Of a stretch of 64,000 bases of DNA, positions 8,867-17,511 are shown in pieces (position 1 is the first letter of the stretch; every line of letters starts with the position of its first letter). Both the position numbers and the translations under genes were made by a program. This DNA comes from Halomarina pelagica. Its GTDB lineage: Archaea > Halobacteriota > Halobacteria > Halobacteriales > Haloarculaceae. Under the pieces are notes generated by a model, which worked only from the letters and a program-made list of their open reading frames with translations, ran no database searches and was not told the origin of the DNA. Location: positions 372,001-436,000 of the forward strand of contig NZ_CP100454.1 in the NCBI RefSeq assembly GCF_024228315.1, in the 5' to 3' direction.

Positions 8867-8940
8867 TGTGGATCACCACGAAACCCTGCCGCCAGTACAT
8901 ACAGCCCGGCTTGTGCGCTTCCTATGAGACAGTGGCGAAA

Positions 8941-9633
8941 TCAGTTCGGGCTAAACACATACTCGGACGGGATGTAGTAGAAGTCCCGACCGACCGTCCC
9001 GTCGTAGACGAGGTTCGGGTGCGACCGGACGATCTGGTTTATTATCTCGGGGGAGAAGCGGTCGACGTTGTACTGACAGATGCCGACACAGTCGAGTTCC
9101 GGAAACACGCCGTTGAGCGTCTCCTCGTACTCGATCAGCCGGTCGACGCTGTGTTCGCCGTCGAGCGCCCACGTCATCTCGCCGGCGATCCGGATCGCGT
9201 CGTACGACCCCTCCTCGGTCGCCGTTCGGGTCATCTCGTCCGCGAAGGCGATCACCTCCTCCGGCTCGAACGCCCCGTTCCGGAGGAAGGTACCCTCCTT
9301 CGAGTGAAACGAGAGATCGCCGGCCTCGACCGCGGCGTCGACGTCGATCCCGGCGGCCCGCATCGCCCGCTCGACGTCCTCCCGCGGGTTGTCGTCGCAG
9401 ATGTAGAGACAGCGCTCCCCCCGCTCGAGGCCGTCCCGGATCAGGGGAACGACGGCGGCGAACTGCTGGTCCTGGGTCGCATAGAGCAGGGCGACGTGGT
9501 GGTGGAGGTCGGGCGTCTCGGACTCTCGCTCCGGCCCGCGGACGGTCGGACCGGCGACGGTCTCCCCGGGATCGCGCGGCGGTGACGAGGTACCGGAGAC
9601 GGCGTCCCGACCGGTCAGTCGGTCGTGGTCCAT
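8941..9633 (-). CDS. MEDS-domain sensor protein, possibly truncated
   Basis: A 230-residue protein. After a disordered 45-residue N-terminus, the rest is a MEDS (DcmR-type sensory) domain: HVALLYATQDQQ, a GERCLYICDDN strand, and a closing YNVDRFSPEIINQIVRSHP region. In haloarchaea this domain usually precedes PAS and histidine kinase domains. Here it stops soon after the domain (SEYVFSPN), about 20 bp from the predicted IS66 end. The gene may have lost its kinase part to the insertion, or it may be a genuine stand-alone MEDS protein. The start at 9633 is the first ATG in frame. Confidence 0.75.
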   Translation of the reverse strand: MDHDRLTGRDAVSGTSSPPRDPGETVAGPTVRGPERESETPDLHHHVALLYATQDQQFAAVVPLIRDGLERGERCLYICDDNPREDVERAMRAAGIDVDAAVEAGDLSFHSKEGTFLRNGAFEPEEVIAFADEMTRTATEEGSYDAIRIAGEMTWALDGEHSVDRLIEYEETLNGVFPELDCVGICQYNVDRFSPEIINQIVRSHPNLVYDGTVGRDFYYIPSEYVFSPN

Positions 9634-9745
9634 TCCACGAGGCCGAAGGCGGCACGCGCCTAATAATGTAGCGCCGGGGGAACGCGACGGCGCACGTCCC
9701 CCCGGCGGTGTGTTCGCCAGCGGTCGCCGCGAGAGACAGGCGCAA

Positions 9746-9757
9746 CCGTTTAACGTC
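9746..9757 (+). promoter_or_regulatory. Promoter element before cofD
   Basis: CAACCGTTTAAC at about 20-31 bp before the cofD start. The same CAACCGTTT-type box precedes asd, hisD and (variant CAACCGATTT) the gene at 28509, always about 30 bp before the start, consistent with BRE+TATA of leaderless transcripts. Confidence 0.5.
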
Positions 9758-9776
9758 GCCGCGCGGAGTTGCGGAT

Positions 9777-10772
9777 ATGACGACCTTCCTCGCAGGCGGT
9801 ACGGGCACGCCGAAGTTGCTCGCGGGTGCCGACGCCGTCTTCCCGCCGGGGGAGACGACGGTGATCGGCAACACGGGCGACGACGTGGAGCTGGGCGGGA
9901 TGCTCGTCTCGCCGGACGTCGACACCGTGCTCTTTCTCGACGGTGGCGTCCTCGACCGCGAGACGTGGTGGGGCGTTGACGGCGACGAAGACACCACGCA
10001 CGCGGAACTGCGCCGCCTCGCGGAGCGGGCGGGCCTCGACGCCGGGCCGCGCTACCTCCCCGAGAAGCGGCAGACGGCGGGCCGCGACGTCGCCCGGTGG
10101 CGGCGGTTCTCCGGCGTCGCGGAGTTCATGTTCATCGGCGATCGGGACCGCGCGGTCCACCTCACGCGGACGGGCCTCGTAGACGAGGGGTACACGCTGA
10201 CGGAGGCGACGCGGACGCTCGCCGACGCGTTCGGCCTCGAACGCGACCTCCTCCCGATGAGCGACGACCCGGTCGCGACGATGGTCCACACGCCCGACGG
10301 CCCGATGCACTTCCAGGAGTGGTGGGTCGGGCGCGGTGGCGACCCCGAAGTGGTCGACGTGGAGTTCCGCGGCGCGGACGGGGCGCGGCCGACCGACGCG
10401 GTCCTCGACGCGCTCTCCGCGCCGGTGGTCGTCGGCCCGTCGAACCCGGTGACCAGCGTCGGCCCGATGCTGGCGATGGAGGCCTTCGAGCGCGCGCTGC
10501 ACGGGACGCCCGTCGTCGCCGTCTCGCCGTTCGTCGGGGATCGCGTCTTCTCCGGCCCGGCGGCGGAACTCATGGCGGCGGTCGGCTACGACCCCTCCAC
10601 CGCGGGGGTCGCGGAGGCGTACCCCTTCGCGGACGCGTTCGTCCTTGACGAGGCCGACCCGACGGACCTCGACCGGCCCGTCGTCCGGACGGACACGACG
10701 CTCTCGACGGATGCGGACGCGGCGCGCGTCGCCCGCGCCGCCCGCGAGGCGCTGGAGGCGGTCGGCGGATGA
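9777..10772 (+). CDS. cofD: 2-phospho-L-lactate transferase (coenzyme F420 biosynthesis)
   Basis: A 331-residue CofD-family protein. The N-terminus [15 protein letters not shown] is the family's nucleotide/phospho-lactate binding loop, and VIGNTGDD and [13 protein letters not shown] are further family signatures. CofD joins the lactyl-phospho-nucleotide to Fo to make F420-0. The ATG at 9777 is chosen because it begins the family N-terminus and lies about 30 bp after a promoter-like box. It heads a four-gene operon; its stop overlaps the next start (ATGA). Confidence 0.95.
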   Translation: MTTFLAGGTGTPKLLAGADAVFPPGETTVIGNTGDDVELGGMLVSPDVDTVLFLDGGVLDRETWWGVDGDEDTTHAELRRLAERAGLDAGPRYLPEKRQTAGRDVARWRRFSGVAEFMFIGDRDRAVHLTRTGLVDEGYTLTEATRTLADAFGLERDLLPMSDDPVATMVHTPDGPMHFQEWWVGRGGDPEVVDVEFRGADGARPTDAVLDALSAPVVVGPSNPVTSVGPMLAMEAFERALHGTPVVAVSPFVGDRVFSGPAAELMAAVGYDPSTAGVAEAYPFADAFVLDEADPTDLDRPVVRTDTTLSTDADAARVARAAREALEAVGG

Positions 10773-11572
10773 CGACCGTCGACCCCTTCGAGCCGCGCGT
10801 CGCGCTCGCCAGCCTGAGCGGGGCCTCCGACGCGGCGTGGGCGCGCCGCGCGGCCGACCACGCGGGCTGTGCGTTCCTCGGCGGCATCGCGCTCGATCGC
10901 GACACCCGCGCTGCCGCCCGCGCGCTCGTCGCGCGAGACCGCGAGGAGTTCCTCCCCCACGATCCGGTCGCGTTCGTCGACCGGGAACTCGCGGCGCTCG
11001 ACGGCGTCCCCCTCCGGGCGGGCGTGAACGTCCGCAGCGCGACGCTCGACCCCGTCCGCGCGGTCGCCCGCGTCTGCCGGGACCGCGACGCGATCCTGGA
11101 GGTGAACGCCCACTGCCGGCAGGACGAGATGTGCGCGGCGGGCGCGGGCGAGGCGCTCCTGCGCGACCCCGACCGGCTCTGCGAGCAGGTGGCGGCCGCG
11201 AGCGGCGAGGGGGCGACCGTGAGCGCGAAGGTCCGCGCCGAGGTGCCGGGCGTCGACCTCCCCGACCTCGCGCGTCGGATCGAGGCGGCGGGGGGCGAGG
11301 TCATCCACGTGGACGCGATGGACTCGGAGGCCGTCGTCGCCGACGTGGTCGACGCCTGCGACCTGTTCGTGATCGCCAACAACGGCGTGCGCGACCGGGC
11401 GACCGTCGAGGAGTACCTGAACCACGGCGCGGACGCGGTGAGCGTCGGCCGCCCGAGCGACGACCCCGCCGTCCTCGCGCGGGTGCGGCGGGCGGCCGAC
11501 GCGTGGTTCGCCGGGGGGCGGACGGGGCAGAACCGGAGGAACGTCGAACGAGAGGAGGGGGCCGACGCCTGA
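10769..11572 (+). CDS. Dihydrouridine synthase/dihydroorotate dehydrogenase-like TIM-barrel protein
   Basis: A 267-residue protein resembling archaeal Dus-like FMN barrels: [30 protein letters not shown] and [11 protein letters not shown] are barrel-strand motifs, and [11 protein letters not shown] is the phosphate-binding loop. It is shorter than true tRNA-dihydrouridine synthases and lacks their RNA-binding C-terminal domain, so tRNA modification is uncertain. Translational coupling to cofD (4-bp overlap) and to the CitG-like gene (1-bp overlap) suggests a shared cofactor role. Confidence 0.75.
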   Translation: MTTVDPFEPRVALASLSGASDAAWARRAADHAGCAFLGGIALDRDTRAAARALVARDREEFLPHDPVAFVDRELAALDGVPLRAGVNVRSATLDPVRAVARVCRDRDAILEVNAHCRQDEMCAAGAGEALLRDPDRLCEQVAAASGEGATVSAKVRAEVPGVDLPDLARRIEAAGGEVIHVDAMDSEAVVADVVDACDLFVIANNGVRDRATVEEYLNHGADAVSVGRPSDDPAVLARVRRAADAWFAGGRTGQNRRNVEREEGADA

Positions 11573-12405
11573 TGCGCGATCACGTGCAGAACGCCGAACT
11601 CGCCCTCCTGCTGGAGGTGGCGGGAACGCCCAAGCCGGGGAACGTGGACCGCCGCCGCGACCACCCCGACCTGCGCTTCGAGCACTTCCTGGCCGGGGCC
11701 GTCGGGAGCGTCCCGGGGCTTCGGATGGCGGCGGGCGACGCGCCGCTCGGCGACGCGTTCGAGCGGGCCGTCGCGGGGATGGGGGAGCAGTCCGGCGGCA
11801 ACACGCAGTTCGGCGCGCTCCTGTCGCTCGTCCCCCTCGTGCGGGCCGCGAGCGAGGGCGACCTCTCGCCCGCGGGCGCGGGGCGCGTCTGCGCGGCGAC
11901 GACGGTCGACGACGCCTGCGCCTTCTACCGCGCGTTCGAGGTCGTGGCCGTGGCCGTGGACGACCCGCCCGAGGGGATGGAGGCGCTCGACGTGCGCCGC
12001 GGGGGCGACGCCGAACCGGCGCTTCGCGAGCGCGGGCTCACCCTGGCGGACGTGCTGGCCGACAGCGCGGGGGTGGACGGCGTCGCCCGCGAGTGGACCG
12101 AGGGGTTCCCGCGCGCGTTCGAGGCGGCGGGGTGGCTCCTGGCCGACGACGGGCCGATCGCCGATCGCGCGTCGCGGGCGTTCCTGCGTCTGCTGGCGGA
12201 CGAGCCGGACACGTTCGTCGAGAAGCGCCTCGACGCCGCGACGGCGCGAGAGGCGACCGAACGCGCGCGGGCCGCGCTCGACGGCGGGGAGGACCCCGAG
12301 GCGCTGGCCGAGGAGTTCGTCGCCCGCGGCGTGAACCCCGGAACGACGGCCGACCTCACCGCGGCGGCGCTGTTCGTCGCGCTGGAGCGGGGGATGGAGG
12401 TGTGA
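11572..12405 (+). CDS. CitG-like (triphosphoribosyl-dephospho-CoA synthase family) protein
   Basis: A 277-residue protein of the CitG family. TPKPGNVDRRRDHPDLRFEH at the N-terminus is the family signature, GGNTQFGALLSLVPL is the central motif, and RGVNPGTTADLTAAALFV closes it. Bacterial CitG makes the citrate-lyase prosthetic group precursor from ATP and dephospho-CoA, but no citrate lyase is nearby. Archaeal members tend to sit in cofactor gene neighbourhoods, so an ATP-dependent ribosyl-transfer step in cofactor synthesis is inferred. The start overlaps the previous stop (TGATG). Confidence 0.85.
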   Translation: MRDHVQNAELALLLEVAGTPKPGNVDRRRDHPDLRFEHFLAGAVGSVPGLRMAAGDAPLGDAFERAVAGMGEQSGGNTQFGALLSLVPLVRAASEGDLSPAGAGRVCAATTVDDACAFYRAFEVVAVAVDDPPEGMEALDVRRGGDAEPALRERGLTLADVLADSAGVDGVAREWTEGFPRAFEAAGWLLADDGPIADRASRAFLRLLADEPDTFVEKRLDAATAREATERARAALDGGEDPEALAEEFVARGVNPGTTADLTAAALFVALERGMEV

Positions 12406-12995
12406 CCGACGTGCCGAACGCCGCCGACTGGCCGGTCGACCTCTCGGGCGTCACCGAGTCGGTCGTGACGACGCTCGGGCCGAACGACCGGTGGAACGTC
12501 GCCGCCCTCGGCCTGTTCGCGGCGGACGACGGCCGAGTGACGGCCCGGACGTGGGGGCGCACCCGGACGCGGCGCAACTTCGAGGAACGCGGCGAGGGGT
12601 ACGTCCAGTTCACCCGCGCCCCCGTCGACTTCGTCGAGGCGGCCTGCTCGATCCGCGAGGAGGACGCGCCGATACTCGACTCGGCGGACGCCTGGGCGCG
12701 CGTCGCGGCGGAGGCGTCGGACGCGGGGACGACCGACGGGACGCGGTGGATCGAGTGGACGCTCTCGCCGGTCGAGTCGAACGTCGAGCGGCGGGCCGTC
12801 CCGACGACGAACCGCGCCCGCTGCGCGGTCGTGGAGGCGACCGTGGCGGCCTCGCGCCTGGACACCCCCGGGTACGACGACGCGGCGCTCCGCGAGCGCA
12901 TCGCGTACTTCGAGTCGGTGGTGGACTCCTGCGCGGGCGAGCGCGAGCGCTCGGCGTGGGAACGCTTCGAGGAGTTAGTGGAGTGGCGACCCTGA
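12402..12995 (+). CDS. DUF447-family protein
   Basis: A 197-residue protein that probably has a split-barrel flavin-binding fold: ESVVTTLGPNDRWNVAALG at the N-terminus and RTRRNFEERGEGYVQFT after it are typical. The GTG at 12402 is taken as start because GTGA overlaps the stop of the CitG-like gene by 4 bp; a GTG at 12411 is possible. Fourth and last gene of the cofD operon. Its reaction is unknown. It ends 1 bp before the convergent gvpO stop. Confidence 0.8.
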   Translation: MTDVPNAADWPVDLSGVTESVVTTLGPNDRWNVAALGLFAADDGRVTARTWGRTRTRRNFEERGEGYVQFTRAPVDFVEAACSIREEDAPILDSADAWARVAAEASDAGTTDGTRWIEWTLSPVESNVERRAVPTTNRARCAVVEATVAASRLDTPGYDDAALRERIAYFESVVDSCAGERERSAWERFEELVEWRP

Positions 12996-12996
12996 C

Positions 12997-13590
<594 letters not shown>

Positions 13591-13619
13591 CGTTCAGCTG
13601 GTGGCTGTTCGTGTGGCGT

Positions 13620-13901
13620 TCATGACGGGGTCTGTTTCGGCTCGACGAGCGGCGAGGACCCGATCTCGAGTTCGTTCAGGTCCTCTAACTCGCCGGACTC
13701 GCTCGCCAGTTCGATACGTGATATCTCCTTCGCGTAGTGGAGGAACGTATCGACGGAGGCGACGACGATCCGCGCCTCGACGGTCAGGATCTCGATGCCG
13801 ATGATCGAGATTCGTGCCCAGATGTCGATGACGACACCCTTGTCGAGGATTCTGTCGAGCACGTCAGCGAGACTGGACGTCCCCGGTCGTTGGCTAGACA
13901 T
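13620..13901 (-). CDS. gvpA: Gas vesicle major structural protein GvpA
   Basis: A 93-residue protein. VLDRILDKGVVIDIWAR and EARIVVASVDTFLHYAKEI are the nearly invariant helix-strand-strand-helix core that packs into gas vesicle ribs. It is longer than the usual 75 or so residues because of an extended acidic C-terminus (ESGELEDLNELEIGSS). The ATG at 13901 is chosen as the start: it gives the canonical N-terminus and a TATA box (minus strand cctaaatag, 13927-13935) lies about 27 bp upstream. First gene of gvpA-gvpO. Confidence 0.97.
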   Translation of the reverse strand: MSSQRPGTSSLADVLDRILDKGVVIDIWARISIIGIEILTVEARIVVASVDTFLHYAKEISRIELASESGELEDLNELEIGSSPLVEPKQTPS

Positions 13902-13926
13902 CGCAAGTTGTCGGAACTCGACCGGA

Positions 13927-13935
13927 CTATTTAGG
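13927..13935 (-). promoter_or_regulatory. gvpA TATA box
   Basis: cctaaatag on the minus strand, centred about 30 bp before the gvpA ATG. Spacing predicts a nearly leaderless gvpA transcript. Confidence 0.6.
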
Positions 13936-13961
13936 CGTTCGCCCTGCTCACCCCGGGCGCA

Positions 13962-13970
13962 CACTTATAC
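13962..13970 (+). promoter_or_regulatory. TATA box for the gvpF-M operon
   Basis: cacttatac on the plus strand. A start about 26-30 bp downstream falls on the ATG of a 29-codon ORF (13996) that overlaps gvpF. It lies only about 30 bp from the divergent gvpA box, so both promoters share one regulatory region. No gvpE activator gene is present in the window. Confidence 0.55.
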
Positions 13971-13995
13971 GGTTCCGTCGTCTGATTTCAGCCCG

Positions 13996-14085
13996 ATGGA
14001 CGACCCGCGGATACAACCGAACTCGTCGCCCCTCGCCCGGCGATCGTCGCGGTCGATCCGATCGGACGGTGAGCGCGGCACATGA
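13996..14085 (+). CDS. Leaderless 29-residue micro-ORF coupled to gvpF
   Basis: Begins MDDPRIQPNSSPLARR and ends at a TGA that overlaps the gvpF ATG by 4 bp (ATGA). Its ATG lies where transcription should start from the TATA box at 13962-13970. It is basic and Ser/Arg-rich, with no known domain. It may be a leader peptide coupling translation into gvpF, a small protein, or chance. Placement, not composition, is the evidence. Confidence 0.4.
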   Translation: MDDPRIQPNSSPLARRSSRSIRSDGERGT

Positions 14086-14714
14086 GCGACCGACACCTGT
14101 ACGTCTACGGCGTCGTCGAGCGCGACGAGATCGAACTGGAGATGGAGGGCGTCGACGGAGCGACGGAGATCTACTCGGTCGACCACGGGCCGTTCTCGGC
14201 GGTCGTGAGCGACGTAGAGACGCTCGAGCCGGAGGAGACCGACGAGAACAGCCGAGCGCACGACGAGGTCATCCGGGCGGTCATGGAGGGCGGGGAGGGT
14301 CGGACGTTCGTCCCGATGCGCTTCGGGATGGTGTTCAAGAACGGCCGGACGCTCAAGAGCGTCCTCCGCGAGGCGCGGCCGGCGTTCTCCCGCGCGCTCC
14401 GCGACCTCGACGGGACGGTCGAACTCGGGGTGAAGCTGGTCGCGCCCGAGGAGACGTCGATCGACCGCGAGGCCGTCGCCGAGGACGTCTCGGAGCGGCT
14501 GTCGGCGGTGAGCGCCGGCGAGGCCGACAACGGACTGTTCAGCGACCGCCTCGTGTTCAACGCCTCCTACCTCGTCGAGCGCGACTCCCGGGAGGCGTTC
14601 GACGAGGCGGTCGAGGGGATCGAAGACGACTACGGCGACGAACTGACGGTGCAGTACACCGGCCCGTACGCGCCCTACAACTTCGTCGACATCGAGATCG
14701 GGGCACAGCACTGA
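14082..14714 (+). CDS. gvpF: Gas vesicle protein GvpF
   Basis: A 210-residue GvpF/GvpL-family protein: HLYVYGVV at the N-terminus, VPMRFGMVFKN in the middle and QYTGPYAPYNFVDIEIG at the C-terminus. GvpF is a minor essential protein that binds GvpA and other accessory proteins during nucleation. It heads the gvpF-M operon and its stop overlaps gvpG (TGATG). Confidence 0.95.
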   Translation: MSDRHLYVYGVVERDEIELEMEGVDGATEIYSVDHGPFSAVVSDVETLEPEETDENSRAHDEVIRAVMEGGEGRTFVPMRFGMVFKNGRTLKSVLREARPAFSRALRDLDGTVELGVKLVAPEETSIDREAVAEDVSERLSAVSAGEADNGLFSDRLVFNASYLVERDSREAFDEAVEGIEDDYGDELTVQYTGPYAPYNFVDIEIGAQH

Positions 14715-14965
14715 TGTTCCTCGTCGACGACCTGCTTCTCCGGCCGCTCGTCTCGCTGGGTAACGTCATCCACTCGATGGCGATCGAGGAGATGTACGAC
14801 GTCGACGCGCTGCGCGACGAGCGCAAGGAGAACCGCCTGCTGTACGAACTCGGCGAGCTGTCGCGGGAGGAGTACGAGCGCCGCCAGGAGGAGATCCGCG
14901 ACCAGATCGCCCTCGCAGAGGAGGCGCGCGAGCACCTCAGCGGCCGCGTCGAAGTGAAACGGTGA
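14714..14965 (+). CDS. gvpG: Gas vesicle protein GvpG
   Basis: An 83-residue protein. FLVDDLLLRPLVSLGNVIHSMA is followed by a charged helix (LLYELGELSREEYERRQEEI), the standard GvpG form. It is essential for vesicle formation in Halobacterium. ATG at 14714 overlaps the gvpF stop by one base. Confidence 0.92.
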   Translation: MFLVDDLLLRPLVSLGNVIHSMAIEEMYDVDALRDERKENRLLYELGELSREEYERRQEEIRDQIALAEEAREHLSGRVEVKR

Positions 14966-14972
14966 CAGAACC

Positions 14973-15800
14973 ATGCCCGACAACGACACGCAGAACGCAG
15001 ACGAATCGTCTCCGGACCTGGACGCGCTCGTCGAAGACGCCGAGACGGCCGCCCGGGACCTCGTAGAGGCCCTCGATTCCGAGGGCGGGGTCGAAGACGC
15101 CGCGGACGCCGTCGAGGCGTTCCTGCGCGTCGTCGAGGAGGCGGAGGAACTGCTCGAGACGGTCGACGTACCGGGCGTCGCGGCGTCGATCGACCCGTCC
15201 GAACTCCCCGAGGCCATCGACGTCGACGCGCTCGCGGAGGGCGACGTCGACGGGGCCGTTCGCCTCGAGCGACTCCACGAACTCGTCGAACTCGGCGAGA
15301 TCTGGAAGAACGTCGACGTCCGCGAGTTCTGGCGGAACAAGCGCGAACTCGACGAGGCGGTGACCGACCTCGTCGGCGAGGAGGCGGCCGAGGAGGGGGA
15401 CTCGATCGTCGGCGGAGTCGGCGGAGTCGGCGGGGACGGCGGGGACGGCGTCGACGTGAACATCGGTGACGGCGACGAGATCCCCGCCGAGGCGATCCAG
15501 ACGAGCGCCCAGCGACGGATCGCGGCGGCGCTCGAGGAGTTCCGCGAGACGGTCCTCGACGCGCGCGACCGCCTGGAGATCGCCGTCGAGACCGCACAGG
15601 AGCAGGTGCCCGAGCGCGACTCGGCGTCCTCGCGCAACCCGACCGCGGTCTCGCTCGCGCCCCGGACGCGGAAGCGACTCGACATGGGGGTCGTCGGGCG
15701 GAACTCGACGGTGCCGACCGAGACGCGCTACTCCACCGCGCCGAACTTCGACCGGATCGTGGGACGCCGACTCCGCCAGCGGGGGAAGCGCGATGAGTGA
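14973..15800 (+). CDS. Gas vesicle cluster protein in the gvpH/gvpI position
   Basis: A 275-residue protein located where gvpH and gvpI normally lie. Residues 1-130 are acidic and helical (AEELLETVDVPGVAASID, LVELGEIWKNVDVREFW). A Gly/Asp linker follows (about 148-165), then a helix and a basic C-terminal tail (RNPTAVSLAPRTRKR, STAPNFDRIVGRRLRQRG). I see no Hsp20-like core as in Halobacterium GvpH. The basic tail may correspond to GvpI, which is also basic, but this is a guess. It overlaps gvpJ by 8 bp. Confidence 0.7.
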   Translation: MPDNDTQNADESSPDLDALVEDAETAARDLVEALDSEGGVEDAADAVEAFLRVVEEAEELLETVDVPGVAASIDPSELPEAIDVDALAEGDVDGAVRLERLHELVELGEIWKNVDVREFWRNKRELDEAVTDLVGEEAAEEGDSIVGGVGGVGGDGGDGVDVNIGDGDEIPAEAIQTSAQRRIAAALEEFRETVLDARDRLEIAVETAQEQVPERDSASSRNPTAVSLAPRTRKRLDMGVVGRNSTVPTETRYSTAPNFDRIVGRRLRQRGKRDE

Positions 15801-16269
15801 CCAGCCCCAGCGCTCGGGGAGCGGCCCCTCGACCCGACCGCGGAGCGACAGCCTGGCCGACGTGGTCGAGATGGTCCTCGACAAGGGGATCGTCATCAAC
15901 GCCGACATCGTCGTGACCATCGGCGAGACGGAGCTGCTCGGGATCCGCCTGCGCGCGGCCCTCGCGTCGTTCGATACGGCCGCCAGGTACGGTCTCGAGT
16001 TCCCCGAGGGGACCGACATGCGCCGACTCGAGGAGGCCTCCGGCCGGGCCTCGATCGAGGACATCGGCGAGGCGCGACCCATCGACGTCATGGCCCCCGT
16101 CGGGGAGACGGGTTCGTCGGAGGACGACGGGGGAGACGCTGAGGGCGCTGACGCGGCCGGAGAGGCCGGAAACGAGGGATCGAACGAGCGCGACGAGGAC
16201 ACCGGGAACGACGAGAACGACGAGCGCGACGAGAACGACGAGCGCGACGAGGGGAGAGCCGAGCGATGA
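15793..16269 (+). CDS. gvpJ: Gas vesicle protein GvpJ
   Basis: A 158-residue GvpA-related protein. SLADVVEMVLDKGIVINADIV and LLGIRLRAALASFDTAARYG are the GvpA-like core of GvpJ. The C-terminus (about residues 110-158) is a long acidic tail with DENDERDEN repeats, longer than usual. The start at 15793 is the ATG overlapping the preceding stop (ATGAGTGA). Essential in Halobacterium. Confidence 0.93.
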   Translation: MSDQPQRSGSGPSTRPRSDSLADVVEMVLDKGIVINADIVVTIGETELLGIRLRAALASFDTAARYGLEFPEGTDMRRLEEASGRASIEDIGEARPIDVMAPVGETGSSEDDGGDAEGADAAGEAGNEGSNERDEDTGNDENDERDENDERDEGRAER

Positions 16270-16586
16270 CGACGATCGACGTCGACGGCGAGCGGGCGAG
16301 CGACGGACTGCTCACGCTCGTCATCGCCGTGGTGGAGGTGCTGGTCGAGGCGCTGGAGCGCGAGGCGGTCCGTCGCATGGAATCGGGGACGCTCACCGAC
16401 GAGGAGATCGAACGGGTCGGCGCGCAGCTGGCCGCGCTGGAGGAGGAACTCGAGGAGTTGAAGGCGAGCCAGGAACTCGAGGAACCGGTCGACGACCTGC
16501 GCGCCGACCTGGACGGACTCGTGGGGCAGTTCCTCGACCGCGTCGAGGCGACGCCGACCGGCTGGGAGGTGCGCGACGATGCGTGA
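16266..16586 (+). CDS. gvpK: Gas vesicle protein GvpK
   Basis: A 106-residue protein. GLLTLVIAVVEVLVEALEREAVRRMESG and LTDEEIERVGAQLAALEEE are the GvpK family core. ATG overlaps the gvpJ stop (ATGA), and its own end overlaps gvpL. Essential accessory protein in Halobacterium. Confidence 0.95.
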   Translation: MTTIDVDGERASDGLLTLVIAVVEVLVEALEREAVRRMESGTLTDEEIERVGAQLAALEEELEELKASQELEEPVDDLRADLDGLVGQFLDRVEATPTGWEVRDDA

Positions 16587-17511
16587 GGGGACCGCCGAGG
16601 AGGCCGCCCACGAATCGGGGGGCGGCTCCGACTCCGACTCCCACTCCCGCTCCCACCCTCTCGACGAGGGCCGATACCTCTACTGCGCGGTCCGGACCGG
16701 AGACGATGGCAGGGGTGAGGACGAGGGAAACGGCGGTGACGGCGCGGACGGGGGCGGCCGATCGCCCCTCGACGCGAGCGGGATCGACGACGAACCCGTC
16801 TTCCTGATCGAGACGGACGGCGTGGGGTTCGTCGTCCACGAGCGCGCGGAGCCGTACGACGCCGACGACCCGACGCTCGTCCGGCGGTGGCTGCTCGCCC
16901 ACCAGCGCGTCATCGACGCGGCGGGCGAGCGGTTCGGGACGCCGATCCCCTTCCGCTTCGACACGCTCGCACGCGGCGACGACGACGGCGTCAGGGAGTT
17001 GATCGACGAACGGCGCGAGGCGTTCGTCGACGCCCTGGACGACCTGCGGGGCCACTGGGAGTACCGGATCGAGGTCGTAAGCGACCCCGAGGCGGTCGAG
17101 GCGGCCGTCCTCGACGAGGACGACGACCTCGCGGCGCTGCGCGAGCGCGTCGAGGGGGCCGAGGGCGGAACGCGCCACCTCCTCGAGAAGCAGTACGAGC
17201 AGCGCCTCGCCCGCGCCAGACGGGCGCGCGGCGGCGACCGCACCGACGCGCTCGCCGCGCGCCTGGACGACCACGCCCGCGAGGTGCGAGCGCTCCCCCG
17301 GGACCGCCAGACCGCGGGCCTCGTCGAACGCGACGACGGCGACACGCTCGCCCGACTCGCCGTGCTGGCCTCCGAGGCGGGGGCCGACGCGATCGGCGGC
17401 GTGCTGGACGACGTGGCGGTCGAACCGGGCGTCGAGGTCCGCTACACCGGTCCGTGGCCGCCGTACACCTTCGCGCCGTCGCTGGAGGAGGACGACGATG
17501 GAGCCGCGTAG
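16579..17511 (+). CDS. gvpL: Gas vesicle protein GvpL
   Basis: A 310-residue GvpF/GvpL-family protein: RYLYCAVRT near residue 32, IPFRFDTLAR in the middle, LLEKQYEQRLARARR helix and RYTGPWPPYTFAPS at the end. It has an acidic Gly-rich insertion at about residues 42-62 (GEDEGNGGDGADGGG). In Halobacterium GvpL contacts most accessory Gvp proteins and is essential. It overlaps gvpK by 8 bp and gvpM by 14 bp. Confidence 0.94.
   Translation: MREGTAEEAAHESGGGSDSDSHSRSHPLDEGRYLYCAVRTGDDGRGEDEGNGGDGADGGGRSPLDASGIDDEPVFLIETDGVGFVVHERAEPYDADDPTLVRRWLLAHQRVIDAAGERFGTPIPFRFDTLARGDDDGVRELIDERREAFVDALDDLRGHWEYRIEVVSDPEAVEAAVLDEDDDLAALRERVEGAEGGTRHLLEKQYEQRLARARRARGGDRTDALAARLDDHAREVRALPRDRQTAGLVERDDGDTLARLAVLASEAGADAIGGVLDDVAVEPGVEVRYTGPWPPYTFAPSLEEDDDGAA

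Larger units (their letters stand above)
7338..8918 (-). mobile_element. IS66-family insertion sequence (approximate ends)
   Basis: The element contains a single transposase gene, as in the ISBst12-like branch of IS66. Tentative terminal repeats are GTACAC..GC....GTATGT at 7338 (inward) and GCGCAC..GC....GTATGT inward from 8918 on the other strand, matching only partly and with one gap. The flanking 8-mers (gcattaga and ttcctatg) are not duplicates, so either the ends are wrong or the element has been rearranged since insertion. Confidence 0.5.

Noticed and set aside
7330-8926. Target-site duplication of the IS66 element
   Set aside because: The 8-bp flanks of the best candidate ends differ, so no duplication is claimed.
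2497-8940. CRISPR-Cas locus suggested by the Cas4-like gene
   Set aside because: No cas1, cas2 or interference genes and no regularly spaced direct repeats were seen.
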